The notes under the pieces: model-generated
Told to the model about the DNA's origin: nothing
The model's input: the letters and a program-made list of their open reading frames with translations, nothing else
The model's database searches: none
Origin: Nitrospinaceae bacterium
GTDB taxonomy: Bacteria; Nitrospinota; Nitrospinia; Nitrospinales; VA-1
Direction: 5' to 3'
DNA: 53,433 nt
Assembly (NCBI GenBank): GCA_029261475.1
Contig: JAJDBG010000110.1
Coordinates: 1-53,433 of the forward strand
Part shown: piece after piece, positions 37,263 to 46,547 of the stretch
How positions within the stretch are numbered: the stretch's first letter is position 1
Layout: each line of letters opens with the position of its first letter
Made by a program: the position numbers and the translations under genes

Positions 37263-38471
37263 TCAGGAAATATTTTTAAGTAGATGACCCAGTTTTTCCT
37301 GCTTTGTACGCAGGTATTTCAGGTTATCTTTTTTCGGTTTGATTTCAATAGGAACTCTTTCTACGATTTGCAGACCGTAACCTTCCAATCCTACAATCTT
37401 TCTGGGATTGTTGGTCAGAAGACGAATTTCCTTGACGTTCAGTTTTTGCAAAATCTGCGCACCTATTCCGTATTCGCGAAGGTCTGGCTTGAAACCCAGG
37501 TCTTCATTAGCCTCCACGGTGTCCCGGCCTTCATCCTGCAAGGCGTAGGCTTTTATTTTATTGATAATACCGATGCCTCGTCCTTCTTGAAATAAATAAA
37601 GTAAGACGCCGTTGCCTTCCTGATCGATGACTTCCAATGATTTCTTCAATTGTTCGCCACAATCACAACGAAATGATCCAAAGACATCACCTGTCAGGCA
37701 TTGCGAATGCACACGAACCAGCGTTGGTTTGGATGGATCGATCTCACCTTTGACCAGTGCAATGTGGATCTGATCTATCAACAAATTTTTAAAGACAACC
37801 GCTTTGAAATCTCCAAACTCTGTCGGCAGTATGGTAGATGTGGCTTCTTCGACTAGAGCTTCGCGTTGCAACCGATACTCGGCAAGATCTTTAATGGTTA
37901 TCATTTTAAGACGATGCTTTTTGACAAACTTTTTCAGATCATTCACACGCGACATGGTTCCGTCGTCGTTCATGATTTCACAAATCACACCCGAGGGGTC
38001 CAAACCAGCTAATCTTGACATATCCACAGAAGCTTCTGTTTGCCCCATTCGCACCAGTGCCCCGCCATCGCGTGCTCTCAGTGGGAAAATGTGACCGGGG
38101 CAAACCAAATCCATTTTCGTCATCTTAGGGTCAATCGCAACTTGAATCGTATGCGAACGGTCTGAAGCGGAAATACCTGTGCTGATGTTCTTACGAGCAT
38201 CGATTGATATTGTAAATGGCGTTTGGAATTGTGATTCGTTTTCATCGACCATCATATTCAAACCCAATTCCCGAGTCCGGCTTTCGGTAAGGGCCAGACA
38301 TATCAAACCACGCCCATGTGTTGCCATGAAGTTCACAGCATCGGGTGTTACTTTTTCGGCGGCGATCATTAGATCGCCTTCATTTTCACGATCTTCATCG
38401 TCTACAATGACAATCATTTTCCCCTGGCGTACATCCTCCAAGGCATCTTCAATAGTGCTAAATGGTTCCAT
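37263..38471 (-). CDS. ribBA: Bifunctional DHBP synthase / GTP cyclohydrolase II
   Basis: Supplies both precursors of riboflavin. It has 402 residues. The N-terminal RibB domain (about 1-200) has [24 protein letters not shown] and DRSHTIQ; the C-terminal RibA domain has [20 protein letters not shown], whose three cysteines bind zinc, and [20 protein letters not shown]. Both halves look complete. Spaced 45 bases from ribE upstream and 38 from ribH downstream, in one operon. Confidence 0.97.
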   Translation of the reverse strand: MEPFSTIEDALEDVRQGKMIVIVDDEDRENEGDLMIAAEKVTPDAVNFMATHGRGLICLALTESRTRELGLNMMVDENESQFQTPFTISIDARKNISTGISASDRSHTIQVAIDPKMTKMDLVCPGHIFPLRARDGGALVRMGQTEASVDMSRLAGLDPSGVICEIMNDDGTMSRVNDLKKFVKKHRLKMITIKDLAEYRLQREALVEEATSTILPTEFGDFKAVVFKNLLIDQIHIALVKGEIDPSKPTLVRVHSQCLTGDVFGSFRCDCGEQLKKSLEVIDQEGNGVLLYLFQEGRGIGIINKIKAYALQDEGRDTVEANEDLGFKPDLREYGIGAQILQKLNVKEIRLLTNNPRKIVGLEGYGLQIVERVPIEIKPKKDNLKYLRTKQEKLGHLLKNIS

Positions 38472-38516
38472 TCAATTTTCCTGTATCGACAAAATTATAG
38501 AGTCAGAACAAGGCAT

Positions 38517-39185
38517 TCAAGATACTTCCTTGCCCATGAAGCCTGTTCGGCTAAGTATATCTTGAGTAACGCCCTTAGTTGCCTGCTTCCCTCCTAACAA
38601 GGTTTCGCAAGCTTTATAAACGTATTTCCCAATCATATCACATTCAATATTAACGAAATCCCCTATTTTTCGTTTTCCCAGATTGGTGTGCTCCAGAGTG
38701 AATGGAATCAGAGACACGGAAAAGCATCTGGCTTCGCATGCGACAACGGTCAAACTAATGCCATCAACCGCAACGGAACCCTTTTCAATCAAATAGGGGG
38801 CGAGGTCTTCGGGATAAGAAAACCAGAACTCAATTTCACCAGGTTTTTTATCGATTTTATTAAGAGTCCCCACTCGATCCACATGTCCAGAAACAAAATG
38901 TCCACTTATGGACTGTGAGGGCGTTAAAGCTCTCTCCAGATTGACACGATCCCCTTGCTTTGCATTTTTAAAAGAAGTTCGATCTAGAGTTTCGCTACTC
39001 AAATCAGCGATGAAGGAAAATCTGCTTTCAGACCGTACTGTGAGACACACACCATTCACGGCAATGCTTTCACCTAAATCAAATCGTTCGAAATCTCCCG
39101 TTGTTTTCACAGTCATTTCGACAAAATCTTTTTTTCGCACGAAACGTTCGATTTCCCCAACTTGTTGTACGATTCCGCTGAACAA
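38517..39185 (-). CDS. ribE: Riboflavin synthase alpha chain
   Basis: Dismutates two lumazines into riboflavin. It has 222 residues. Two similar half-domains are visible: one opening FSGIVQQVGEIE with ESIAVNGVCLTV, a second with FVSGHVDRVGTL and GSVAVDGISLTV. The start is taken as the TTG at 39185, which gives the standard MFSGIV N-terminus and has TGGAG 6 bases upstream. The longer frame to 39269 adds 28 residues unlike the family. Second gene of the rib operon after ribD. Confidence 0.95.
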   Translation of the reverse strand: MFSGIVQQVGEIERFVRKKDFVEMTVKTTGDFERFDLGESIAVNGVCLTVRSESRFSFIADLSSETLDRTSFKNAKQGDRVNLERALTPSQSISGHFVSGHVDRVGTLNKIDKKPGEIEFWFSYPEDLAPYLIEKGSVAVDGISLTVVACEARCFSVSLIPFTLEHTNLGKRKIGDFVNIECDMIGKYVYKACETLLGGKQATKGVTQDILSRTGFMGKEVS

Positions 39186-39191
39186 AACAGG

Positions 39192-39196
39192 CTCCA
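39192..39196 (-). promoter_or_regulatory. Ribosome-binding site that fixes the ribE TTG start
   Basis: TGGAG on the minus strand, 6 bases before the TTG at 39185. It decides between that start and a longer frame. Confidence 0.7.
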
Positions 39197-39381
39197 AAAG
39201 TTTAGGATAATTTAAATAAAATTGACCAAGACCGATCCATAAAACAAAAGACGACCTACCCTTGGGCAAGACATATTAGCAAGCGTATCCCCACAGTTTA
39301 AGCTACCAGTGGGCATGAGAGCAATTATAATATTTTCACTATTATTGATTAACGGGATTTTCACAAGTTACGAAGCCACAA

Positions 39382-40482
39382 CTATAAACGACCATCGACC
39401 AGCCAGTCCACCCCAACTTGACGAATGGAAACGTCTTTCAACTCCAGGGCATCCTGCAATCGCGCAACCCCATCGCCGCCAACAGAACCGGGTGCTTTGC
39501 GTCCACCTATGATTTTAGGTGCGTAAAAGAAAACCACTCGATCCACAACGCCCTCTTTAAAAGCACTGGCGTGAATTTCGCCACCTCCTTCAATCAGCAC
39601 AGAACTGATCTCGCGCCGACCCAATTCCACCATGACATTCTTGATAGGAAGCTTGCCCCGCCGTTCTTTTAATTTTAACACTTCAACGCCTTTAGCAATC
39701 AATTTCCGCTCACGGGTGGGCGATATATTCAAACCCGCAACATAAATCACTTTTTCCTCCAGCGCATTCTGAAAGACCTTTGAGGAGAGTGAAACCAGCT
39801 CTTCATTATCAAGAATCACTCGGACGGGGTAACTGACTTTTCCTTTTTTAAGTCGAGCTGTCAAACGTGGATTGTCTTTCACTACAGAACCCGCACCGAT
39901 CAAAATCGCATCGACTTCATCTCTCATTTCATGAACCACTTCGCGTGCGTGAGTTCCCGTAATCCATTGAGATTCTCCTTTTGCGGTCGCAATTTTCCCA
40001 TCCAGACTCATGGCGGCTTTTACGATGACAAATGGCATCCTCGTTTGAATGTATTTGATGAAGACTTCGTTCAGTTCGCAACACTGTTTTTTCATCACAC
40101 CATTTACGACTTCAATTCCCGCAGATCTTAATTTTCGAATGCCTTTGCCACTCACTAAAGGATTCGGATCTTTCATGCCAACAATCACTCGACGGACACC
40201 GCTGGAAATGATGAGATCAACGCAAGGAGGGGTTCGCCCGTGATGGGAACAGGGCTCCAGGGTGACGTAAAGGTCACAGTTTTTTGCCAACTTGCCAGCT
40301 TTTTTCAAGGCCAGGACCTCGGCATGGGCTCCGCCTGCACGGCGATGATATCCCTCCCCCACCACATTCCCTTTTTGAACGGCAACCGCTCCCACCATAG
40401 GATTGGGGCTGGTTTTTCCACGTGCTTTCTGGGCAAGTCCCAGTGCTCTCTGCATCCAGTTGTGATCGGTCTTGTCAGTCAT
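39382..40482 (-). CDS. ribD: Bifunctional riboflavin deaminase-reductase RibD
   Basis: Deaminates and reduces the pyrimidine intermediate from GTP cyclohydrolase II. It has 366 residues. The N-terminal cytidine-deaminase-like domain has the zinc motif HAE (53-55) and PCSHHGRTPPC (Cys78, Cys87). The C-terminal reductase has VKAAMSLDGKIA, GAGSVVKDNPRLTAR and LIEGGGEI. It starts the rib operon; the leader upstream (40483-40645) shows no FMN riboswitch core. About 196 bases separate it from the ribE start, without a clear gene. Confidence 0.97.
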   Translation of the reverse strand: MTDKTDHNWMQRALGLAQKARGKTSPNPMVGAVAVQKGNVVGEGYHRRAGGAHAEVLALKKAGKLAKNCDLYVTLEPCSHHGRTPPCVDLIISSGVRRVIVGMKDPNPLVSGKGIRKLRSAGIEVVNGVMKKQCCELNEVFIKYIQTRMPFVIVKAAMSLDGKIATAKGESQWITGTHAREVVHEMRDEVDAILIGAGSVVKDNPRLTARLKKGKVSYPVRVILDNEELVSLSSKVFQNALEEKVIYVAGLNISPTRERKLIAKGVEVLKLKERRGKLPIKNVMVELGRREISSVLIEGGGEIHASAFKEGVVDRVVFFYAPKIIGGRKAPGSVGGDGVARLQDALELKDVSIRQVGVDWLVDGRL

Positions 40483-40645
40483 TGAGGAAAATCAATCGGG
40501 GAGGCATTTAGGAATCTCTAAGGGACTGTTGAAAAACGCGGATCATTGAGGAATCCACTCGAAGGCAATGCAGTCTTCAAATAAAAATAAGTGGCTTTCA
40601 TGATCCCAAATAATTTTCAGAGCCACCCTTTTGATATTTGCAACA

Positions 40646-41455
40646 CTATCTACGCAAAACGTCCACCATTTTTTTTCGGATACTACCGCGCTGATATACG
40701 ATTTCGATTCGCCAGTTGGTTCCACGTCCCTTTGCACTGTCATTGGGGACTTTAGGACGATATTGGGCAAAGCCTTCTATAGATAACTTTTCGGGAGGAA
40801 AACCAGCTTGCACTAACATACGAGCAACGTCTGCCGCACGTCCGGCGGAAAGCTCCCAGTTGGAAGGAAACTGTGCTGTTTTTATAGCTATATTATCAGT
40901 GTGGCCTTCAATTTTAACGTCATAATCAAACTGTTTTAACAAACTAAAAACTTCCTTGATTATCTCGGCTCCAGTGAAGGTCATGCGCGCTCTACCCGCC
41001 GGAAACAGAACCGTATCGGAAAGAGTAATGATGGCACCTCGCTCATCAGAGGAAACTTCCACCTGCCCTGCCAGCTTATTCTTATAAACAAATTCTTCGA
41101 CTTCAGACGCGATGTCATCCACTTCTTTGGCAACCATCGCCCCCACTTCATCGACAGCGTGAACGGTCTTCTCGTCAAGCACCGCATCTTTCACAACATC
41201 CAGCCCTTCCCGGATTCCTGCCTTGGGAATCTCATCTTGCCCCAATGCATCTTTCAAGGATTCCTTGATGAGTTTCCACTTATTATCCTCGATGGTTCCC
41301 ATAGCAAAAAGGAGGATGAAAAAAACCATCAGGAGTGTTACAAGGTCGGCAAACGTCGCCATCCACATCGGCGCACCTTCGGACACCTCCTCGGCTTCTT
41401 CCTCTTCATCCTCTTCTTCTTCAGGAGGCGGCTCTTTTTTTTTAGCTTCAGCCAT
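40646..41455 (-). CDS. motB: Flagellar motor stator protein MotB (PomB-like)
   Basis: Peptidoglycan-anchored stator subunit. It has 269 residues: an acidic N-terminus, one membrane helix WMATFADLVTLLMVFFILL with the ion-binding Asp37, a plug/linker region, and an OmpA-type domain with EGHTDN and NWELSAGRAADVARMLV near the C-terminus. The helix resembles Na+-driven PomB (ATFADLxxLLMxFFxLL) more than H+-driven MotB, an inference. The gene starts 2 bases after motA, on the same transcript. Confidence 0.93.
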   Translation of the reverse strand: MAEAKKKEPPPEEEEDEEEEAEEVSEGAPMWMATFADLVTLLMVFFILLFAMGTIEDNKWKLIKESLKDALGQDEIPKAGIREGLDVVKDAVLDEKTVHAVDEVGAMVAKEVDDIASEVEEFVYKNKLAGQVEVSSDERGAIITLSDTVLFPAGRARMTFTGAEIIKEVFSLLKQFDYDVKIEGHTDNIAIKTAQFPSNWELSAGRAADVARMLVQAGFPPEKLSIEGFAQYRPKVPNDSAKGRGTNWRIEIVYQRGSIRKKMVDVLRR

Positions 41456-41457
41456 GA

Positions 41458-42264
41458 CTATTTTTTCTTTTTGGCGGCTTTTTTGTCCCCGCCTTTTTCA
41501 TCTTTTTTATCTGTTTTGCCCACTGCTGAATCAATGTAGTTTTCAAGAATTTCTTGCATAAAACGGGGGTTCACCCCTTTCCGAATATAACCAATACCCT
41601 CCAACACAAGGTTCATCTCCAAGGTATCAGAGGCACTCCTTCTTTTCAACTTTACGGTCATTGGTATAAAGAAAAGGTTGGCCATCACAGCACCGTAGAA
41701 TGTTGTGATCAGGGCGATAGCCATTTTGGGTCCAACGGATCCAACATCGGCAAGGTCGGATAACATCTGAATCAAACCGATCAAGGTACCGATCATGCCG
41801 AATGCGGGAGCAAAAGCTCCGGCCTGGTTGAATATTTCCCAACCGTCTTTATGCGACTTTAAGATTTGTTTGATTTCTCTCTTCAGTAGAGCATTCACAG
41901 TCGCTTCATCTTTACCATCTACCGTTAATTCCAAACCTTTTTTCAAAAATTCGTTATCGACTTCTTTGAGTTTGGATTCGATAGCTAAAACACCACCTTT
42001 TCTCGCCACGTTACAAATCGAAACCATCATTTCAATCAATTTATAGTTGTCCGATTTTTTCATCTTCATAACGCGGGACGCCAAAGCAATGACTCGAAGA
42101 ACTTCGGGCAATGGAAAGGCGATCATGATAGCGGCTCCTGTGCCTCCAATAACAATGGCCGCAGAGGGCGCGGACCAAAACAGGTCCAAACCACTGTTCA
42201 TAAGAATCGAACCAATAACCAGGCCGATACCAGCAATAATTCCTATAAGTGATGCTAAATCCAT
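41458..42264 (-). CDS. motA: Flagellar motor stator protein MotA (PomA-like)
   Basis: Ion-channel stator subunit with MotB. It has 268 residues with four membrane helices (about 1-25, 30-50, 150-170 and 180-205) and a cytoplasmic loop between the second and third. The third and fourth contain MIGTLIGLIQML and ITTFYGAVMANLFFIP, whose Thr-rich TTFYG resembles Na+-type PomA. The C-terminus ends in a Lys/Asp-rich tail. Its own promoter is not evident in the 111 bases upstream. Confidence 0.93.
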   Translation of the reverse strand: MDLASLIGIIAGIGLVIGSILMNSGLDLFWSAPSAAIVIGGTGAAIMIAFPLPEVLRVIALASRVMKMKKSDNYKLIEMMVSICNVARKGGVLAIESKLKEVDNEFLKKGLELTVDGKDEATVNALLKREIKQILKSHKDGWEIFNQAGAFAPAFGMIGTLIGLIQMLSDLADVGSVGPKMAIALITTFYGAVMANLFFIPMTVKLKRRSASDTLEMNLVLEGIGYIRKGVNPRFMQEILENYIDSAVGKTDKKDEKGGDKKAAKKKK

Positions 42265-42375
42265 AAGCCTATACTATTGAGTGTCTCTATAGAATTTAAT
42301 AACTTTACCCAAGGCTATTCACCGTTTCAACGACCTAAAACCAGCGAATGACCAAGAAGATTTTCGAACGTTTCA

Positions 42376-43722
42376 CTACTGTTTGACTTTAATCGTTCCC
42401 ACAATAGGATCCACGTTGTGGAATTTTAAAATTTTCGTCAATATTTCATCGCTGACTATCGTCCCCTTGCGAAGCAAATTGATCCCCGACGAAGAGAATA
42501 TATCCGAGGCCAGTTCCATCCCATCAGCAAGTGTAAATACGGTGCAATCCATGGTCTTCTCTTCACCCGAAGAATCATTTGAGATTGCAAATTCATTGAG
42601 ATATCCAAGCGCAGTCTCATCAAAAATGATCCCCGCTTTTTCGTCCATTTTCTTTAGGACTTCCTCTGGAGTGAGACCAGGATTACTCATCTTGACATGG
42701 TCATAATAGCTTGTTGCACAGATGATACGTGCTCCAACCGGAATCCTGTCACCATACAAACCATCAGGCGAGCCAGACCCATCTACGTTTTCATGCAAGT
42801 GACGTATGATATCTGCTATCAATTCGAATCCAGGAAAACCTTTGAGTAGCATTTCCCCGACGAGAGGATGGTTCGAGAAATTTCGTCCTTTTGCTTCATC
42901 TGCGGCTTCTTCCTTTTGCTCGACCGAAGGGAGTGCAACGATGCCCAGCTCATGTAATTTGGCGGCAGTTTTAATGTTGCGAATTTGATAGTCCGTCAAC
43001 CCCATCTTCTCTGCGATATATTCTGATGCCTCGGCAACCCTTTCGGAATGGCCACGATGTCCCGACTGATTGAGTTCTATGATGCTCGCCAACAGACCAA
43101 CTGTGGACTCAGATCGGTCTGCTAACTCCTCTACCATGGAAGAAATTTGGGAGTTTTTCTCTTCCATCTGTTTGTTTAGCTCCGTCATATCCTTCAAACT
43201 GGCACCCAGTCTGCGTTTGTCGGAGATCAGTTCATTGTTCAGGGAAGCTAGCTTTTGATGAAATTTCTTGAGCTGAGTGAGAGAATTTTCCATTTGACAA
43301 TTTTTCTCGTAAAGCGCGTCGTTCAAATTAGCGACTCGCATTACAAAATTGGAAATGAATATCAATTCTCCCTTTTTTAATGGCTTCGAGAGGTAGGCAT
43401 CGGCCCCAACTTCGCTCGCTTTGATGGCATTATCGCTTTCGGCATCGTAAGCGGACATCAAAATAACGGCGCAATGAGGCTGAATTTGACGAATTTTTTT
43501 GCAGACTTCAAATCCGTCTATTCCTGGCATTTGGATATCGCAAAGAATAATATCGGGCATCATGTTGTGGATCATGGCAAGCCCCTCCTCGCCAGTAACG
43601 GCTTGGTGGCACTCCAAAATCTGAGATCCAAAGGATTTGCTCAATATTTGTTTGACGATCACCTGTACGGTTCGATCATCGTCAATACAAAGGAATTTTT
43701 TTGCGTTTTTAGCGATGTCCAA
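42376..43722 (-). CDS. Response regulator with degenerate HD-GYP domain
   Basis: Two-component output protein of 448 residues. A receiver domain occupies about 8-125, with the phosphoacceptor Asp62 in CDIQMPG, the acidic pocket around residues 14-16 and Lys113. A coiled coil (about 135-205) follows, then an HD-GYP-type domain (about 207-385). There His225 is kept, but the HD pair is His257-Glu258, the HHE motif is LHE and the GYP motif is Gly-Ser-Pro (317-319). Canonical HD-GYP proteins degrade cyclic di-GMP; here activity is doubtful. The C-terminal 60 residues are an additional small domain. It precedes motAB on the same strand. Confidence 0.85.
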   Translation of the reverse strand: MDIAKNAKKFLCIDDDRTVQVIVKQILSKSFGSQILECHQAVTGEEGLAMIHNMMPDIILCDIQMPGIDGFEVCKKIRQIQPHCAVILMSAYDAESDNAIKASEVGADAYLSKPLKKGELIFISNFVMRVANLNDALYEKNCQMENSLTQLKKFHQKLASLNNELISDKRRLGASLKDMTELNKQMEEKNSQISSMVEELADRSESTVGLLASIIELNQSGHRGHSERVAEASEYIAEKMGLTDYQIRNIKTAAKLHELGIVALPSVEQKEEAADEAKGRNFSNHPLVGEMLLKGFPGFELIADIIRHLHENVDGSGSPDGLYGDRIPVGARIICATSYYDHVKMSNPGLTPEEVLKKMDEKAGIIFDETALGYLNEFAISNDSSGEEKTMDCTVFTLADGMELASDIFSSSGINLLRKGTIVSDEILTKILKFHNVDPIVGTIKVKQ

Positions 43723-43945
43723 GAATCATCACTCCTCTCAAAGTTTGTATCTGAAGGTATGCCTGCCTATGACAAACCAAAAATTTAAAGAGAGAATACC
43801 AATTCTTCATAACGGAATTCAAACTCGAATCTTTAGCTCAAAGTCTAATGATAATGATTTTAAGGAAGATTTCAATAGGTGAGCGACTTAAACTCATTGA
43901 TAAAATGATAGTTTCTAATTCTACTGAAACCAGCTTTTCAGTTCA

Positions 43946-46327
43946 CTATTCATCTTCATCCCCTTCATCTATTTCTGTCGGGGCCTGAGAAACACAACGC
44001 AAACCTACTGAAAGATGGCGTTCTTCGGGGCTGAATGTATTTCTGAATGCACATTTCGAATAAACCATATAGTTGAACCAGGAACCACCACGAACGGTTT
44101 TTTGAGTGGTATGCCGAGACGGCCCTCTTTGCGCACACCATTCCCAAACATTCCCAGACATATCATAACAACCATAAGGTGAAATCCCTCGCTCAAATTC
44201 TTCTGCCGAGTTGGTGCGGCCGACTGTAAAATCGCAAGTATTCGTGTAACCTGTCTGATACCCCCCAGCTTCTCCCCAAGGGTAATCTCGCCCGTCTACG
44301 CCACGTGCCGCTTTCTCCCATTCCAACTCCAGAGGTATGCGCATTCCCAGCCAAAGAGCAAACACGACAGACTCATAATAGTTGATTCCGATAACGGGTT
44401 GATCGGGGTCGTTTGAATATTCCGGGAATCGTAACTGGCTGTTTGGATCAAATTGCTTGTACAGAGCATTGGTAACGGGAAACTTCATTATAGAGTATTC
44501 GCTCAAATGAATTTGATCCTCGGGGTCCTTTTCATCTTGATAAATAAATTTTCCAGCAGGGATGGTGACCATTTCTGCCCAACGACGTATTGACTTTGCA
44601 TTCACATCTGGCGAGCTGGAACATTCTGAAAGAAATTCTTCAAGCTCGGGTACAGCTTTCAATTTTTCAAAAGTTTGAGTATCGACGATATCAAGCCAGT
44701 TGATTTTATGCAGGGCCAAAAGTAGCTCCACCACCGAATACAAAATACGGCTGTCACGATGCTCGCGTTTGAGCAGTCGTTGGACCAAGGCTTTCAGCGC
44801 GTCAGGATCGTGCTTTTCTAAAACATTTTCTACCGTGATCAAACGACATCTGGAAAATTGAGGGAATTCTTCTTTGCATTGGTATTTTAATAATTGCCCA
44901 ATCAGAAGTGCCCGGTCTTCACTCAATCCAGGAGCTTCTCGAATGGAGTTTCCAGCTAAAAAAATCGCACCTTCCTCCAAAAGAATATCGAACAACTCGT
45001 CTGCGGGAACCATACCCGCTAAAAACTTGATCGTCTCCTCCCATTTTAGATCTCTGCAATTTTCTCGAACAACCTTCTGCCAGGAAGAGTCATCAGCAAG
45101 GCACAATGCAGAAAAATATTCCTGAAACGACGGATGACGATATTCCCATCGGTAAGGAGTCTTATGAAGGAATGACTTCAGATAATCGGTGTCTTCTTCT
45201 TTGAAGAAGGATGGAAGTTTCGATTCGTTCCAGCTGAATCCTGCTTCGGCCCCTTCTTCGTAACGCTGAAATTCTCCGGAAAGCACTTGCTCGTAGGCAA
45301 GCTCTTTCAGTTGCTGTATTCCCGCGTCACCTAAATCTTCACCGTTCAACGTACGCTGGAGTTCAGTCCACTTGCTATACACTTGCCCTCGGGTCCCTAC
45401 CTCAGTGATCAAATCACCCAGATCTTTGATCATTTTCAGGATCAAAGGCGTTTCCAGAAACTCGGGTGAGTATCGAGCGAGTGCGGACAAGTTTTTATTT
45501 CTTACCGCATCCTCTCCTATGAAAACATTCCAGTCACTCTCTTCCAAAGTTTGAAAACTAACTTGAAACCCACCGTCTTTGCCTCTCTGAACTATAGAAT
45601 CTGTAGCCAAGGCTCCCAGTTCCAGCTTCCGGGCGGTGACAATCACAAAATTGCTTCGGAAGGATTGATCTTCTACAAAGGTCTCAAAGTAAATCCTGAA
45701 ACGGTCGTCAGATTGAAGTTGATCCAAACCATCCAATGCCAGCATTAATTTACTTTGTCGCGCCAGAGATCGAATGGTCCCCATTAGAATTTCTTCATCC
45801 AATTCCAAATCAGGGTCTTCTTCTGCTTCAGACAAAACGACGTCTCGAATGCTCTCAAAAATTTTTTCAAATAAGGGACCGAACCCCTCCCCTTCAGGAA
45901 GATTTCCTAGATGAAAATAAACGGGGATGGGATAGAGTGGATGTGGTTCTTCTAGCAAATGCGATTCAACGAAACGATGTAAAAATGTAGTTTTTCCGGT
46001 TCCTGAAGGGGATTCAAGAATTATTTTTCCATTGCCCAAACTCAAAATATCCTCGCTGATAGCTCGAGGGGTAGGGAAAACCTTCTCTTGAAGACTTTGT
46101 CTGAATGGAACAGGATTAGCGTCCAAAAGAACGCGTGGAAGGAGAGACTTTCGGCCTCTGCCTGGACCTAAATGCTCATCCAGCCAAGCGGAAATTTTAA
46201 CAAGCATCCGTCTTCTGTAAACTTCAATCACCCACTCTTGTGATTCTTCCAAAAGGGGTCGAACCAAAGGCGATTCGATAGAAGGACGCGAAACTAGATC
46301 TTTGCTTTCATTCATTGATTCATCCAT
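43946..46327 (-). CDS. NACHT/STAND NTPase fused to FGE-sulfatase (C-type-lectin-like) domain
   Basis: STAND-class signalling NTPase of 793 residues. An N-terminal region (about 1-85) I do not recognise is followed by a NACHT-like domain with P-loop SGTGKTT (108-114) and Walker B LALDGLDQL (196-204). A C-terminal STAND motif RHPSFQEYFSAL is at 397-408, then a helical region (about 410-580). Last comes a formylglycine-generating-enzyme/sulfatase-modifying domain (about 585-780) with WEKAARGVDGRDYPWGE, YDMSGNVWEW and VRGGSWF. The two catalytic cysteines of true FGE are replaced, so this last part is probably a ligand-binding domain. Many STAND proteins act in phage defence or other recognition; role here is inference. 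The ATG at 46327 or at 46315 is possible. Confidence 0.88.
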   Translation of the reverse strand: MDESMNESKDLVSRPSIESPLVRPLLEESQEWVIEVYRRRMLVKISAWLDEHLGPGRGRKSLLPRVLLDANPVPFRQSLQEKVFPTPRAISEDILSLGNGKIILESPSGTGKTTFLHRFVESHLLEEPHPLYPIPVYFHLGNLPEGEGFGPLFEKIFESIRDVVLSEAEEDPDLELDEEILMGTIRSLARQSKLMLALDGLDQLQSDDRFRIYFETFVEDQSFRSNFVIVTARKLELGALATDSIVQRGKDGGFQVSFQTLEESDWNVFIGEDAVRNKNLSALARYSPEFLETPLILKMIKDLGDLITEVGTRGQVYSKWTELQRTLNGEDLGDAGIQQLKELAYEQVLSGEFQRYEEGAEAGFSWNESKLPSFFKEEDTDYLKSFLHKTPYRWEYRHPSFQEYFSALCLADDSSWQKVVRENCRDLKWEETIKFLAGMVPADELFDILLEEGAIFLAGNSIREAPGLSEDRALLIGQLLKYQCKEEFPQFSRCRLITVENVLEKHDPDALKALVQRLLKREHRDSRILYSVVELLLALHKINWLDIVDTQTFEKLKAVPELEEFLSECSSSPDVNAKSIRRWAEMVTIPAGKFIYQDEKDPEDQIHLSEYSIMKFPVTNALYKQFDPNSQLRFPEYSNDPDQPVIGINYYESVVFALWLGMRIPLELEWEKAARGVDGRDYPWGEAGGYQTGYTNTCDFTVGRTNSAEEFERGISPYGCYDMSGNVWEWCAQRGPSRHTTQKTVRGGSWFNYMVYSKCAFRNTFSPEERHLSVGLRCVSQAPTEIDEGDEDE

Positions 46328-46547
46328 GATGGGCGTATTTTAGCATACCCTGCCGCCACCTGGACCGGGAGAATCATCACCAGCTAAATTTATTTTACAA
46401 ACCTACTTCCGCGGAAACCTGAAAGCGCATAAAAAAATCTTTCTGCTGAAAATAATTTTGGCTAATTTGAGGAGTTTTGCATGGGGAGAAAAGACAAGCG
46501 AAAGCCCGCCCTTATTTCATAAAGAGGGAAGCATATTCCGGCAGGAC

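Noticed and set aside
39309-39512. Plus-strand frame with a signal-peptide-like N-terminus before ribE
   Set aside because: Two-thirds of it is antisense to ribD and it has no family match; the hydrophobic start is probably chance in an AT-rich spacer.
40521-40540. GGGACTGTTGAAAAACGCG, which resembles insertion-sequence end motifs
   Set aside because: A single copy without a partner inverted repeat, target duplication or transposase nearby.
40483-40645. Possible FMN riboswitch leader for the rib operon
   Set aside because: The conserved core bases of the RFN element are not visible on the minus strand in this spacer or in the ribD-ribE spacer.
43723-43945. DGR template repeat or reverse transcriptase next to the STAND gene
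   Set aside because: No copy of the FGE tail and no reverse transcriptase frame was found here or elsewhere in the window.
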